Of a DNA stretch of 64,000 nt, positions 34,256-46,329 are shown piece by piece. The notes under the pieces were generated by a model. It had not been told where the DNA came from. It did not search any database and was given only the letters and a program-made list of their open reading frames with translations. This stretch comes from Chlorops oryzae (Eukaryota; Arthropoda; Insecta; Diptera; Chloropidae), in the NCBI GenBank assembly GCA_020466095.1, contig CM035809.1:27758063-27822062 (forward strand). Reading direction: 5' to 3'. How positions within the stretch are numbered: the stretch's first letter is position 1; each line of letters begins with the position of its first letter. The position numbers were made by a program, and so were the translations under genes.

Positions 34256-34455
34256 AGGGGTCTTCCCTTAGGGCCTCATTTATATAAAAAAAACTCTTCA
34301 GAAATGAATCAGAAATTTTCTGAAGTATTTTTTTTTTTTTTTGTATGAAAAGCAGAAAAATGTAAAATTTTTCATATAAAACTACGATCGTTAATTTCTA
34401 AGCCTAATTGATTTACAAGCTTTTGAGGCAAATATACGTTTAAGGGAAGACCCCT
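34256..34455. repeat. Inverted repeat AGGGGTCTTCCCTTA, 200 bp
   Basis: AGGGGTCTTCCCTTA at 34256-34270 is perfectly complemented at 34441-34455. It is a possible MITE. The arm resembles the GGGGGTCTTCTCATT end of the TTAA element at 289, but no TTAA pair flanks it here. Confidence 0.45.
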
Positions 34456-34469
34456 GATAATTTCTAAAA

Positions 34470-36170
34470 ATAGTCAATCTATGCCGAGCATTTATTTCCC
34501 ATAATATGTGAGAATAAACTCGAAACTTCAAGATTTTTTCAATTAGACTTTTAAGCCATTGATTGTATCTAACTGATTCCTTCGGTGAATCCATGACAAA
34601 ATGTTATATTTCACTAAAATATCCCATTTGGGTATAAGAAGTGATTTACTTTTCCATTAATTCCTTACTGAATTCAATGAAAATCTTAGTCAATTATTGC
34701 CCTATAATCTTTATGCGGTTTCCTACGGGTTCTCCAAGTAAAACTATTGCCTTTTGAATAAAAAAAATTCATGGATTTCTTTGATTTGGACAATCCTCTA
34801 CAACACTGCATCATAATTTTTTGAAATCAATTGATCGAAAATTCGACTTTTTGTCACCAAATAACCACTGTGCGACACAACACGACACGTCAAGGCAAGG
34901 CACGGAAAGGAACAAGGTTCGCAGCTCTGAAAGATATTGCGGGAGTCATTTTGTATCCCTTCGAAAAAAAACAGAAATAAAAATGAATAAATAAAAATAA
35001 TAAAAAAAAAAAATAAAGGGCGCACATCGAATGTGCATACCTGTGCGCCTTAATGTGAGGGAATGTGCGTAACTCATGCTCATTGAGCAAATTATAAGGT
35101 TAACATGGCACGGGTAGGCAGAATTTTCCGCTTGAATGTGCAAAGCATTTTTCGCTTATTTTTACTATATTTTTTTTTCATTTTGGCAACGGCAACCCCA
35201 AAAGTCATCCATTTAAAGATTTTGATATCTCACTCACCTTTTTTTGCTTTCCTCCATTATCTTTTTTTTTTTCATTTTAATGTTATTGAAGGTAGGGTAG
35301 GGCAGTCTTCGAAAAGGTTATAATCAGTTCACATAATTTCCACATGAATGAATTTTATTGATGACGCACTTCTGACGACGGCACCAGGGCGGAAGCACAC
35401 AGACTCAATGCACTTGGATTATCTAATTTACTCCCAGCTTTGTTATCGCTTTTCGTATGTGCTGATCAGATTTTTTCGTATTCACAGCGTTGCCGTATTA
35501 AGCGAAAAGCCATAGCCCATAAGGGTATCCTTGAACTTCACGTGAACACTCACAGCTCTGAGGGCTCTGAGGCTTTCAGCTCAAACGATTATTGCATTAA
35601 AAAATTTTTTGTGCTACTTTTTCCCTTCAATGCACACGCATAGATAAAGATAAAGACCAGAGATATTCCAGATTGGCTTAAATGTCTTCAGTTTACTTAA
35701 CTTGTGTCAAGCTGTTGTTGTCGTCCTCGTGCTCGTCCTCGTCCTCGTCGTGCTCTGACGTGCTGTTATTGTTTAGAAAGGTGTAAAGGCAGCAGCACAT
35801 ACTTTGAAAGCATTCATGGGAAAGGCTGTGGGAATTCGACTGAAAGTGATTGCTCGAAATTCTTGTAGAAAGAGCGATTCGCATGTGTGTGCTTAAGGAT
35901 ACAAAAAAAAAAATAAAATAAAATTGAAAGCAAAATTATCTTCCATTTAGCCTAAGAGCAACGAAAATGGATCAAATTGAGCTTTTATAGACCTTTCTCT
36001 GGCCTCTTTTGAGTTGTAAATGTGGGCATGCGGTTTATTATGCTCTCGAGGTGAGACCTACTTGAGGGTATCCATTTGCTAAAAGCACATATTCACATTT
36101 AAAGGAGAAAACAAAAGGAATACTGTGAAAATGGAATCCTTATGACTATATTAATTTTAATGGATATTTA
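34470..36170. other. No gene recognised
   Basis: A-rich block at 34968-35020 and CTCGTCCTCGTC repeat at 35728-35750. Short frames on the minus strand are phenylalanine-rich artefacts of the A-rich DNA. Confidence 0.45.
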
Positions 36171-36179
36171 GGAACATTT

Positions 36180-36620
36180 TTAATTGGTTTTTGATTTTCT
36201 TTTAATAGATTTTTCATGAGATTTGCCGTAAATTTTGTTAAAAATTGTTGATGGACTGATTGACTGTATGATTGATTTGGGAGCTTCTTGGGGCACTTTA
36301 ACTTCATCACAGTGCTCCTTGATGTCCATTTGGTACTGCTAAGTTGAAAAAATTTTTTCGCCAAATCAAAGGAAAGAAAAGGAACCTTAATATTAAAATT
36401 TTAATGGATATTTAAGATTTATTTTGATTTTTTTAATAGAGGATTGCAGTTTCTTGTTGATGCTGATTGACTTTGATTGATTTGAGTTGGACTTAATGCA
36501 TCACAGTGCTCCTTGATGTCCATTTGGTACTGCTAAGTTGAAATTTTTTCCCAAATCAGAAGAAGAAAAAAACAAACCCTTAAAATATGCTCTAAAATTT
36601 TCATCTTGCGAATATAACTT
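36180..36620. repeat. Direct repeat around CACAGTGCTCCTTGATG
   Basis: A block containing CTCCTTGATGTCCATTTGG and TACTGCTAAGTTGAAA occurs near 36308-36350 and again near 36500-36545, both after GATT-rich DNA and followed by CAAATCA and A-rich sequence. A related block lies at 54205-54325, where the order GCTCCTTGATACCC, TTTGGTACTG, TTTTTCCCGAAA, AAATATACTCTAAATTTTTC is kept. This is a dispersed repeat of unknown type. Confidence 0.55.
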
Positions 36621-36639
36621 GAAGCCAATCATATTTTTT

Positions 36640-36756
36640 TATTATTGAAGTGATTGAGTTATCGCTGGATTGATATGCTATCTGATCTGTTGATTGATTG
36701 ATAGACATGATTGATAGACTGAATGATTGAATGATTGATTGATTGAATGATTGATG

Positions 36757-36798
<42 letters not shown>

Positions 36799-36893
36799 AT
36801 ATTGATAGACTGAATGATTAATTGCTTGATTAGTTAATTGATTGATAGATTTATTGATGAATTGATTGATATATTGAATGATTAGATTGGCTC

Positions 36894-36927
<34 letters not shown>

Positions 36928-37262
36928 ATATTGATAGACTGAATGATTAATTGCTTGATTAGTTATTTGATTGATAGATTTATTGATGAATTGATTGATA
37001 TATTGAATGATTGATTGATTGATTGATTGAATGATTGAATGATTGATTGATATATTGATATATTGATTTATTGATTTATTGACAGATTGAATGAATTTTT
37101 TTATTGATTGATTGATTGATATATTGATAGACTGAATGATTAATTACTTGATTAGATAATTGATTGCTAGATTGATTGATTGATATATTGATTGATAGAT
37201 TGATTGATTGATAGTTGAGAGATTGATGATTAATTGATTGATTCATTGGTTGACTAGCATTT
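36640..37262. repeat. GATT-rich tandem array with higher-order units
   Basis: The DNA is mainly (GATT)n and (GATA)n. A longer unit containing GATAGACTGAATGATTAAT recurs at 36804, 36933 and 37126, the first two 129 bp apart. Confidence 0.85.
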
Positions 37263-37331
37263 CGATTAATAAATCAATATTGTAAAATTTTTTTTAACGA
37301 ATTCTAATAAATTTTTCTCTATTTTTTCCAG

Positions 37332-37403
37332 GTACGTAGAAAACACGAAGGACTCTTAAAACATAAATTTAAATTTAAAGAAAAACGAAAACAATTTTTT
37401 CAC
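37332..37403 (+). other. Possible small non-coding exon
   Basis: TCTAATAAATTTTTCTCTATT then TTTTCCAG (ends 37331) is a good branch point, pyrimidine tract and acceptor. CACGTAAGT at 37401-37409 is a strong donor. The 70-odd bp between have stops in all forward frames checked, so this could only be an untranslated exon. It may be chance in AT-rich DNA. Confidence 0.2.
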
Positions 37404-37409
37404 GTAAGT

Positions 37410-38413
37410 AGCATGTTCTTGCTCAGGATAAATCCTTATCAAAACAAGTCAACGTCAAAGCAATAATAATCAAATTATTCATTTTGCTTGTTTTTCATGC
37501 AGCGCGAAGCTCTGGCTTTGAAAAGGAAAAGTGACTTAGCAGCATTTTTTCCAAGCCGATTTGATATGAATTCTAATAAGGAAAAGTCTTTTGAGTAAAT
37601 TAAAAGAGCAAAAGGACACAAAAATAAAATAAAAATAAAAAAGAACACGAAAACAAATAACGAAAATAGAAGTAAAAAGCCCATCATGGAATTAGAGGGA
37701 ATTGGAAAGTTTTTCCAAGAATCGCTTTTCCAAGTTTTCCTCTTTTCAATTTGTTGACAACGAAGACCTAAATAAAAAAAACCAAAGATATAATCTCCTG
37801 ATTTTGCTCTCTCTCTCTGCTCTCTCTCACACTCTCTTGTTTGTGGGTTGCTTCATTTCTGCTTTCTCTGTTTTTCTTTTGTCGGCGGATGTGACTCATA
37901 TTTATAGAATTTTTACTGTTCTTGTATACAGATATCGGCGCTGAAGGAATCTTAATGCATTGTCGTTTTGTTATCAGTGCTTGTGGAGGCGGAGAGAGTC
38001 GTTAGGACGTTTGAAAGGCGGTTTTTTCCCTTTTATTTTATTTTATTTATTTTGAAAGTTAATTCTGTTTTTGTTTTGAATAAAATTGAACTGTAGAATA
38101 GAATTTTCGTGAAAGTGCTAGTTGAGGCAAAGAAAAGCGCGCTCTACTTTGAAGTTGAAGAAATTAGGATCGAAGAGCAGAATGCTTATGAACTTTGTGT
38201 TCTCATTGAAGGAATGGGTAGATTATATGTGTTATTTCCGTTTATAAGTACCATTTTGACGGAACCATTTAAGTAGTAGGTCAGAAGCAGTACTGGAATT
38301 GATTGTAAGCCGTCTAGGCCCTAGTCAAACGAAAGGCCTTCGTCCCAGGACCACATATAGATGGAAATTTCCATCCAAAATTAACTGAATAGTTATCTAA
38401 TATCTAACATAAT
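37410..38413. other. No gene recognised
   Basis: Contains a CTCTCTCTCTGCTCTCTC block (37808-37835) and AT-rich unique sequence. Confidence 0.45.
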
Positions 38414-38535
38414 CAGGCATGCTCTACAAGTAGAAATCGAATCCGAATAAAAAATTCAAATCAATAAGATTTCAATAGAAATTTTAATCTATTTGCCAAT
38501 TTTTTAATTCGAATTCGATTTCTAAGGAATGCCTG
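38414..38535. mobile_element. Short palindromic MITE, CAGGCATGC ends
   Basis: The 122 bp fold almost end to end. The left CAGGCATGC then AGAAATCGAATCCGAAT pairs with the right ATTCGAATTCGATTTCT then GCATTCC-type end GAATGCCTG. No clear duplication. The CAGG start suggests hAT. Confidence 0.45.
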
Positions 38536-40436
38536 AATATCGAATTTCACAGAAGATCTGGGCTGAGGAGAGAGATGCTAGGTTGTCGATCGCTCGAACC
38601 TCGAATCGATGCAGGAGCCTTTAATCTGAGAAACTCCTTCACAAAAAGGGCGATGACTTTTTTGAGTTGCTCTTTTGAAAGTTTCAATGTTGCCATCCCA
38701 TGAATGCTTCAAAATGGAACCAAAAATTCCTCAAGCCGGAAGATCCCAAAGGTTTTTTGATCCCAGATACCTATTAGTTAAACGACAAACCTGAATGTAC
38801 TTGAACATCCATGTACAAAATTGAAGGTGACAATTTGCTTGCGAACTAGCATTAACATACCTATGACACTCGTGGGTTACTTCGGGTTAAATGTCCTTTT
38901 TAAACATTTTCAAAATGTCTTGGTCTCTTGAAAATTTCTCTAAGTCTACTCGAAATTTTGGGAAGATTTCTCAAAACTGGCAGCAGTGGAAAACTATACA
39001 TTGCTATGAGGAACACGCATCTTTTTTAGGGACCCAAAAACGTCTTAAAACCCTTCCCTCGCGCTTCCTACAACTCTCAAAGGAGCCACCTTGTTTGAAA
39101 AATATTTTTCGTCCGGTCTCGAATTCCCTCTCAACAAAACTTCTTCAGAATGATCCCAACCCTTAATTGCCGGCAATTCATACGCTCAAATAATTTCATA
39201 ATTTGAAATTATTTCCAAGATTTTTCTTAGCTTACTACTCTAGCGATTATGTCTTTATTTGGTTCATGGCTCCAGAGCGCCTAGAAATAGGTCATATCAT
39301 ATCAAACATAAGTCGTTGTCAATGAGAAATCCATCGAAGCGAGCAATGTGCACAGCATTCCAAGAAGAACTAACAACGGAAGTACACATTAATTTTTCAG
39401 CTCACTAGGTCAGCAAGCCGAATCAACACATTTTTCATACAAACACAAACACACACAGAAATACATATACATATGTACATTCAATCCAAATATAACAATC
39501 ACCTGAACACGAATTTCCCACGAAAATCTCATGACGAACGTAAAAACGGGCGAAGCAGAAAGGATGGATATATGTACATATATGCAGAGAGCATGCAGGC
39601 GAAATTGAAGTAGTGAAATCCGCATGAAGGATATTGATTAACGAACCTTTCTCCCTCGATTTCGAATCGTACGAGTGAGTCCTTGAAGCCGAGTAGGAAT
39701 CGAACCGAGTCTTGCCACACAGGCAAAACACCGAAAACCACTTTCAATTAAGCGCGCCCTCGAATAAAGTAATTAATTTAAAAAAATGTCAAAGAAACGC
39801 GAAGTTTCGCCACAAATCCTTGTTACCCTCAGACAACGGAATTCAAGGCGCAAAGGATATCGTGTATTTATGTACGCTTACATGTGTGTGTGTTTTGTGT
39901 GTCTGAGCTCAAGTGTGCTTAGATGGATGAAGAATATAGGGATTTGCTGTATAGACACAATTTGTTCGAGCCTTAAATCGATGGCTGCAATTTGATAGGA
40001 ATTAGAAAAAGTCTCTAGCATAGTTTTAGGCGAAGAGACTCTTTCCCTTTAATCTTTTAAACATATAAATAATTTATTTCGTCCATTGATGTTGTGAATT
40101 TTTAAGTGACTTTCACTCAACTTAGTTGAAGAGTGTATTTTAGTTGCGGTGATTGCGAGCAGCATACTTTTAGGCACTTTGAAGCTAACAAGGTCAAAGC
40201 TGAGTGTTATGAAACTTTATGACTGAAATTTTAATGATTTCAGTTTTTAATCCTTCTTGAATTTATGTCAAAAATTTCTATCTTAGACTACTTTTAGGCG
40301 CAATTATCAACTTATTTGTCCTTAAGTGGTATGTTGTATAAGGATTAACGTGTAAATGTCAGTCCGGCCCACCAGTATTTGGAAGTAAATAAAAAAAATT
40401 TCCAATGAAGACAATTTCGCTCTAAATAGGAGCACA
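38536..40436. other. No gene recognised; recurring ACTTTTAGGC
   Basis: GGAATCGAACC at 39681-39691 is a B box on the minus strand, without a properly spaced A box. ACTTTTAGGC occurs at about 40168, 40291 and 40436, roughly 120-145 bp apart. Confidence 0.4.
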
Positions 40437-40648
40437 CTTTTAGGCACTGTTGCCAGAATTTTCCCTTAGTGTGTCAAAACAAGACCAAAAATTCCCTAAA
40501 ATGTAATTTTAAAATCTTCTAAAAATAAAAATTGGCCCCGCGTAACGTCCCATACAATTTTCCCTGACCACTTTTCTGCCCTTAGACTCCAAAAACGATC
40601 AAAATTTAGATTTGAAGATTCCCCTAAACTGGCAACAGTGCTTTTCGG
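40437..40648. mobile_element. hAT-like MITE with CACTGTTGCCAG ends
   Basis: CTTTTAGG (40437-40444) and CTTTTCGG (40641-40648) flank 40445-40640 (196 bp). The ends are the perfect 12-bp inverted repeat CACTGTTGCCAG. The element contains no frame. Confidence 0.7.
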
Positions 40649-40658
40649 TCTTCTCCAG

Positions 40659-40923
40659 TTAAGGGGACCTTCTGGTCTAGAGCACGAAAGGCTTATTATG
40701 TTATTTATTGGTAATTAGAAAAAAATTTGAGCTTTGAGATAAACGCGTTCAATCTTGCATTGATCAAGCGTGCCACCTACTTAAACGGCTGTAGCAACGA
40801 GAATATTGTCAATATCTTCACGAAATTTTGCCAGGATATTCTTAAAAGTCTATTCTTCCGAAATATATTTTTTTAAAAAAATTAAACAATTTCTAAAAAT
40901 TCTAGACCAGAAGGTCCCCTTAA
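40659..40923. mobile_element. TTAA-flanked MITE, copy 2
   Basis: TTAA at 40659-40662 and 40920-40923 encloses 257 bp. The ends GGGGACCTTCTGGTCTAGA (40663-40681) and their exact complement (40901-40919) form a perfect 19-bp repeat. The inner GAGATAAACGCGTT near 40737 is the complement of the AACGCGTTTATCTC word in the element at 289-1031. Piggybac-like by its TTAA duplication. Confidence 0.8.
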
Positions 40924-43529
40924 AAATCCGAGCTTTAAAAAATCCTTTCAAAGGAGATGAAGTGGAAAATTATTCCCATCCTTAATTATAAACAAAAAAC
41001 AATAAAGAGGAAAAAAAAGCTCGACATATTTTTTAAATTCATTGCAGATTGCTTTTCTCTTGGTCGGTCTCGCTTGTCATTTTCAGCTCCATTCAATGGG
41101 AAACTTATTTACTTCGTTTATTTGCATTTCGCGAATTTGAACAGATTTTTCTCCTTTGTGAAACGAAATTTTGAATAACAAATTATTGCAAGTTTTTTTC
41201 TCGGCGTCACTTGATCCGAAATACAAAAAAAAAAATTAACAAAAAAAAAAACTAGCGGAATTACGAAAACAAAGAAAATGGCGTTATTTTTTCCGCTGTT
41301 CTTCGTTAAGCCGAAAATTATACGCCCCAAAGCCACTGATGGCCAATGAAGTCTTTTAAATGCAAATGAACTCAACGGCCAAGCGAATGAGACAAAAACC
41401 CATGCCAGCACACACACACACACACAAGCTGGGAGCAGCAAATACGGCCGGGAAATAAGGCATTGGGATTTCGAAAAGAGACAAAGGAAAATATATAATA
41501 TGCAAACGGGAGGAAAAATAAAATATAAAAAGATAAAGAATTCGATTTGCTTTATAAAAAAACAAAAAAAACACCAAAATAATACGCATATTTTTCTTTA
41601 TTTGCCTGAAAGCATGCTTTAAAGTTTGTTAATTGAAAAAAAAAAAAAAACAGCTTACAAGGAAAATAAAGAATGAACGGAGGAGGACCTTTCGAAAGCT
41701 AATTATTTGTATAATTGGTTTTTGAAAGTTCTCTGTTTTTGGGGCTGGCAGAATCGGAAGAACACTCATTTAAAGAGTTTTTTAATAATGTAATGCATAT
41801 TTTTAGGAGCCCAAATAATAAACGTTAAAAGCAAAGTTTCAAATATTAAAGCTGTCATCGTACTTCTTCGTTTCTCCTTGCCGTTTTTCTAAGGAAAAAT
41901 GGAGTTTTGTGACATGGGCGAAAGGAATATTGAAATGAAAAACATTTTGAGGAGTTTTTTTTTCTGACATTTCGGCTTATCCTGGACGAAGAACCAAAAA
42001 TTATGCTACGCGATTTAGATTGAAAACAATTTGAAAGATTTCGCTTTAAATATTTTCACAGTTTTTTCAAAAAGAATTTCTAAGTTGGCCTGACACTTCG
42101 AACCGATATTCTTTGAGGTATTTAATCCACTTGTATGTCCCGAAATCTTAACTGTGTGCGAGTATGTTTGAAGTTTCGAAGAAAGGACATGAGGCATAAT
42201 ACATTGTCACTGCCTTAAGGTACCTTTACACTAACTTCGTTCGGCTCTCAAATTACGAAACAACAAATTAAGTCGGAAAGTTTTTGTCTCCAACAATATG
42301 TGAAACCTCCTGCAACAGGCATTTGATTAGCATCAGGATCCTTACACAAAACATCTGCTGCTATCGTTGACCGACCGTTATAGAAACTTTTCCTGTCCTT
42401 TTGAATAGTATTAGCAGAGTTTCGAGTGAAAAGCGCATTTCCTGATACTTAAAGGCAGTTCAACGTTGTACCAGACCAGAGAGTTTGACATATTGCAAAC
42501 TGTTCCTGCTGCTCTCCCACAGAGATCTTATAGGACCACCACTTATACCACTCCAATTCGACTTCGTGCAGTCGGGCCAAGCGGCTGTCGAAACTTTTCT
42601 AATCTACATTAAATAAAAGTCCGCTTGTCTATCATGTCACTTGGTATTTTATTATATTTCGCACTCAGTCTGTCCCAGCCTAACGTTGTGTAGTAGTGAC
42701 CCATTGTCCTGAGCGTCGTGGTTGTCGTTGGTCTCTATCTGTGTGTGTGTCTCTGTGCGAAGTTTGGCTGCGGTAGGTTTTACTGATTTGAGGTACCTAC
42801 TGCAAGATATAATTTAGCGAGCTCTTTTTCGCTTTCAAGTCAAGTGAGTACGACAGGACGACACGGACGGATGTGTTCGGACGTTAAGACGATATTATGG
42901 TTGGTGCCATTCTTTTATGGCGCTGAAGAAGCTTTACTGGGATAGCACGTTGCACTTCGTTCTCTGAGTGCCTCTTGGAACTAATTTGTCAATGTCAAGT
43001 GGTATTTTTTTTATTCTTGTTTCCCATCCTTGGTCAAAGGCGTTCCGCGTTTTGTTTTTTTTTCTTTCTTCTTTTATTTCTGTTCTTTATTGTAGTTGGC
43101 TCTCATGCTGCTGCTTTGGGAAGTGCAGCTACTTTTGTTTGAGGGCGTGTTTTTACAAGCAACATAGTACTTTTTTGTAGTAAGAATTTAGGCGTTTGTT
43201 CATGTATATTCTGATTCTGTTATTATTTAATGCGGTCTCGTTTCGATATGTTATTAAGACCTATTAATTGACCATGCAATTAAACGAAATTGACCATGTT
43301 TTCTTGTATCGATTGTTTCTTGAACTCTCCATGGAATTGTAAATTATTCCTTTGTGGTCTATAATTATGTTGTTTCGGTAAAAATACACGTAATTATATA
43401 AACAATTATATGGATTTTTATGCCCATGTTGACGAGAAATATTGTAAGACTTGGCTCCAGTGTCTATTAAAGAAAGCAAAACTCGTTTTCGTTTGACGAT
43501 TAATGGAAATGCGAAGTAAACGTTTTATT
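40924..43529. other. No gene recognised
   Basis: (AC)n at 41409-41426, A runs at 41225-41252 and 41636-41651, and mixed unique DNA. Frames here are short and show no known domain. Confidence 0.45.
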
Positions 43530-44170
43530 AGTGGAAATATATTTTACTCCGAAATTTTTAAAACACTCCGAAATTTGAAAAACATATGGGCCTCACAAAT
43601 AAGTGTGATGTGAAGCGTGATTCCAAAATGAGATATAAGTGCAACGTGAAGCTCCGAAACCTGACTCCGAATTTTTTAAAATAAAACTCCGAAACGGCTC
43701 CGAAATGCCTGGACATTTTTACAAAGCACGTGACTCAAAAAGAAGGTTCCGAACCTGACTCCGAATTTTTTAAAATAAAACTCCGAAATGGCTCCGAAAT
43801 GCCTGGACATTTTTAGAAAGCACGTGACTAAAAATGAAGGCTTCCGAACCTGACTCCGAATTTTTTTTAAATGAAACTCCAAATGGCTCCGAAATGCCTG
43901 GACATTTTTACAAAGCACGTGACTCCAAAATAAGGTTCCGAACCTGACTCCGAATTTTTTTAAAATAAAACTCCGAAATGCCTGGACATTTTTACAAAGC
44001 ACGTGACTTAAAAATAAGGCTCCGAATTGATTTCGGAATAAGCGAGAAATAATGAAGCTCAGAAAAATGACTCCGAAATTAGCCCAAAATAATTGGGAAA
44101 TAAGAGGATAAGAAACATGATACCGAAATGAGTCCGAAATAGAAAGGGAATTAGAGGACTCGAAAAAATG
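43530..44170. repeat. About 94-bp tandem repeats built on CTCCGAAAT
   Basis: A unit containing GCCTGGACATTTTTACAAAG and CACGTGACT, then TTCCGAACCTGACTCCGAA, begins near 43707, 43801, 43896 and 43980. The flanks carry looser CTCCGAAAT words. The minus-strand 108-codon frame (43676-44002) is the repeat read through and not a gene. Confidence 0.8.
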
Positions 44171-44601
44171 AACTGACTTTTCAGCTTTATGAATCCTCTT
44201 TAATCTGAAGTACGCTTAGAACAAATTGAACGACCTTCTTAGTTCAAATTTTTCGTCTTTAAACAACTAATTTTCTTATCCATTACACTCGCATTTGTCT
44301 TCAAGATAAACAAGATTGAATAATTTTTTATTTTTCCTAGCTAATCTGTGATGAATGTCAGAAAAAATCTCGAGGGAAATACGCTAAAAAATCTAAGGAA
44401 AATGAATATTAAAAAAAAAAAAAAACCGTAGAAAACATGTACGCAGTCACCTTGCTACTTTTCATTCCGCTTTTCATTCAATGTCCCTATTGCCTGTCAG
44501 TGTCATACGACGGCAAAAGTTCGTGGATACATAACAATAAAGGAAACTGAAAGATGGATACGTCCCCTAGACATTCTGTCACTCATCCAGGCAGGTTGCG
44601 A

Positions 44602-44766
44602 GCTTCAGTGGTGTAGCCATCGATCTAGAATGGTGGGGAAAAATTTTCTTGGTTTTTAAAAAAATATTTTTTCCATTGCAGCCCCCAAATTTCAACTCAC
44701 TTCGACTGAAAATTCGAGTGAATTTTCTGAAAGAACAAAAGTAATTTTTCTAGTCACGCCGCTGCG
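44602..44766. mobile_element. Possible hAT-like MITE, CAGTGGTGTAGCC end
   Basis: CAGTGGTGTAGCC on the left and GTCACGCCGCTG on the right are imperfectly inverted. The flanks GCGAGCTTC and GCGGCTTC are similar but offset. Weak evidence. Confidence 0.3.
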
Positions 44767-44769
44767 GCT

Positions 44770-45580
44770 TCGTCTGAGAGGGGGAAATTATAGCTCACCC
44801 ATCGCATTAAGTAAATTTACATTTCAAAGTTACATTCTCAGATAATAAAAAAAGTCTATATATAAAACGCCTAAAAGCACGCTTCCCATTATGATTCTTT
44901 CGAAGAGGAATTTCTTTAAAAAAGGCGAAAGCACAATGACTTTATCTCAGAAGCTAATCGTCATCGGCCTTAATCTTTTTAATGGAATGTAACATTTGAA
45001 CATTCAAAATTCCCCTCCTCTAGTTTTAGGTTTCCCTTCTGCTGTCTCCAAATTTTCCCAATTTCATTACAATTTCCCAATTTTCTTCTCGTTCCGTCTC
45101 CCTCTCGCCCTCTTTTGAATAGCGTGTGAGCGTAACATTGCAATTGATAGCGATTTAATAATAAATTGGACAGGTCGACTCAAGACCAAGTCATGGTCAC
45201 TAAAGTTAGTGGCTGGTGTGAGATTCTGAGTGTGAAAATCCATAACAAGTTTTAAGTGTTGGCCATTTTTAGGAAAATTTCTCGAAAAAGGATTTTTCCG
45301 AATTGCGAAACTTTTCATTCATTAAATTCGTATTGTTAGCTGAAACTTTTCAAAAGATAATGATTCTCTTGCCGAATTTTGTTGTTTTTGAAATGCCTGA
45401 TAGAAATTTATCACAGATAAAACAACGGAATAATTTATCAAATCGAAGATCTTATATAGATACTTTGAGAAGCTGTATATGAAATATGGCTTGACTTTAG
45501 GTGGCATAGTTTGGACATTAAAACCTTTATTTTCTCCCCACCATATCGATTGCAATGAAGCTTTATAATTTTGTCAATGT
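44770..45580. other. No gene seen
   Basis: AT-rich unique sequence without recognisable features. Confidence 0.45.
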
Positions 45581-46300
45581 CCCAGCAAGAAATGAGTCCG
45601 AAATGAGTCCGAAATAGTCCGAAATGAGTCCGAAATGATTTAAATGAGTCGAAAGAGTCCAAATGAGTCCGAAATGAGTCCGAAATGAGTCCGAAATGAG
45701 TCCGAAATGAGTCCAAAATGAAGCCGAAATGAGTCCGAAATGAATCTCAAATGAGTCCGAAATGAGTCCGAAATAAGTTCGAAATGAGTCCGAAATGAGT
45801 CCGAAATGAGTCCGACATGTGTCCGCAATGAGTCCGAATTAAGTCCGAAATGAATTCGAAATGAGTCCGAAATGAGTCCGAAATAAGTCCAAAATGAGTC
45901 CGAATTGAGTCCGAAATGATTTCGAAATGAGTCCTAAATGAGTCCGAAATGAGTGCGAAATGAGTTTGAAATGAGTCCGAAATGAGTCCGAATTGAGTCC
46001 AAATGAGTCCGAAATGAGTCCGAAATGAGCTTGAAATGAGTCAGAAACGAGTCCGAAATTAGTCCGAAATGAGTCCGAGATGAGTTCGAAATGAGTTCGA
46101 AATGAGTCCGAAATGAGTCCAAGAGAACAATGAGTCCGAAATGAGTCCGAAATTAAAGTTAAAAGAGCTCCGAAATAAGTCCGAAATTTGAGAGAAAAGT
46201 GCCAAGAATCATGACTTTAAATTACTCGAAATGAGTCCAAAATGAGTCTCGAAAATGGAGAAATAGGCTCAGAAACTACCGTAATGACTCCGGAAATGAA
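45581..46300. repeat. 11-bp tandem array GAGTCCGAAAT
   Basis: Roughly 60 copies of GAGTCCGAAAT with substitutions run from about 45592. The array starts directly after CCCAGCAAG (45581-45589), close to the CCCAGCAAAC end of the element at 25846-26902 read on the other strand. The opposite end is worn and I find no duplication. Open minus-strand frames over it (S-D-S-F-R-T-H-F-G-L-I repeats) are by-products: 11 units-bp times 3 gives an 11-residue repeat. Confidence 0.85.
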
Positions 46301-46329
46301 TCGTAAATAATTGACTTGAAAACATCGAA

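Noticed and set aside
39681..39691. Minus-strand tRNA at a perfect B box
   Set aside because: No A box at tRNA spacing and no cloverleaf; left as a chance or SINE-like site.
45438..46122. Minus-strand frames with S-D-S-F-R-T-H-F repeats
   Set aside because: By-product of the 11-bp array; the periodic residues reflect the DNA unit, not a protein family.
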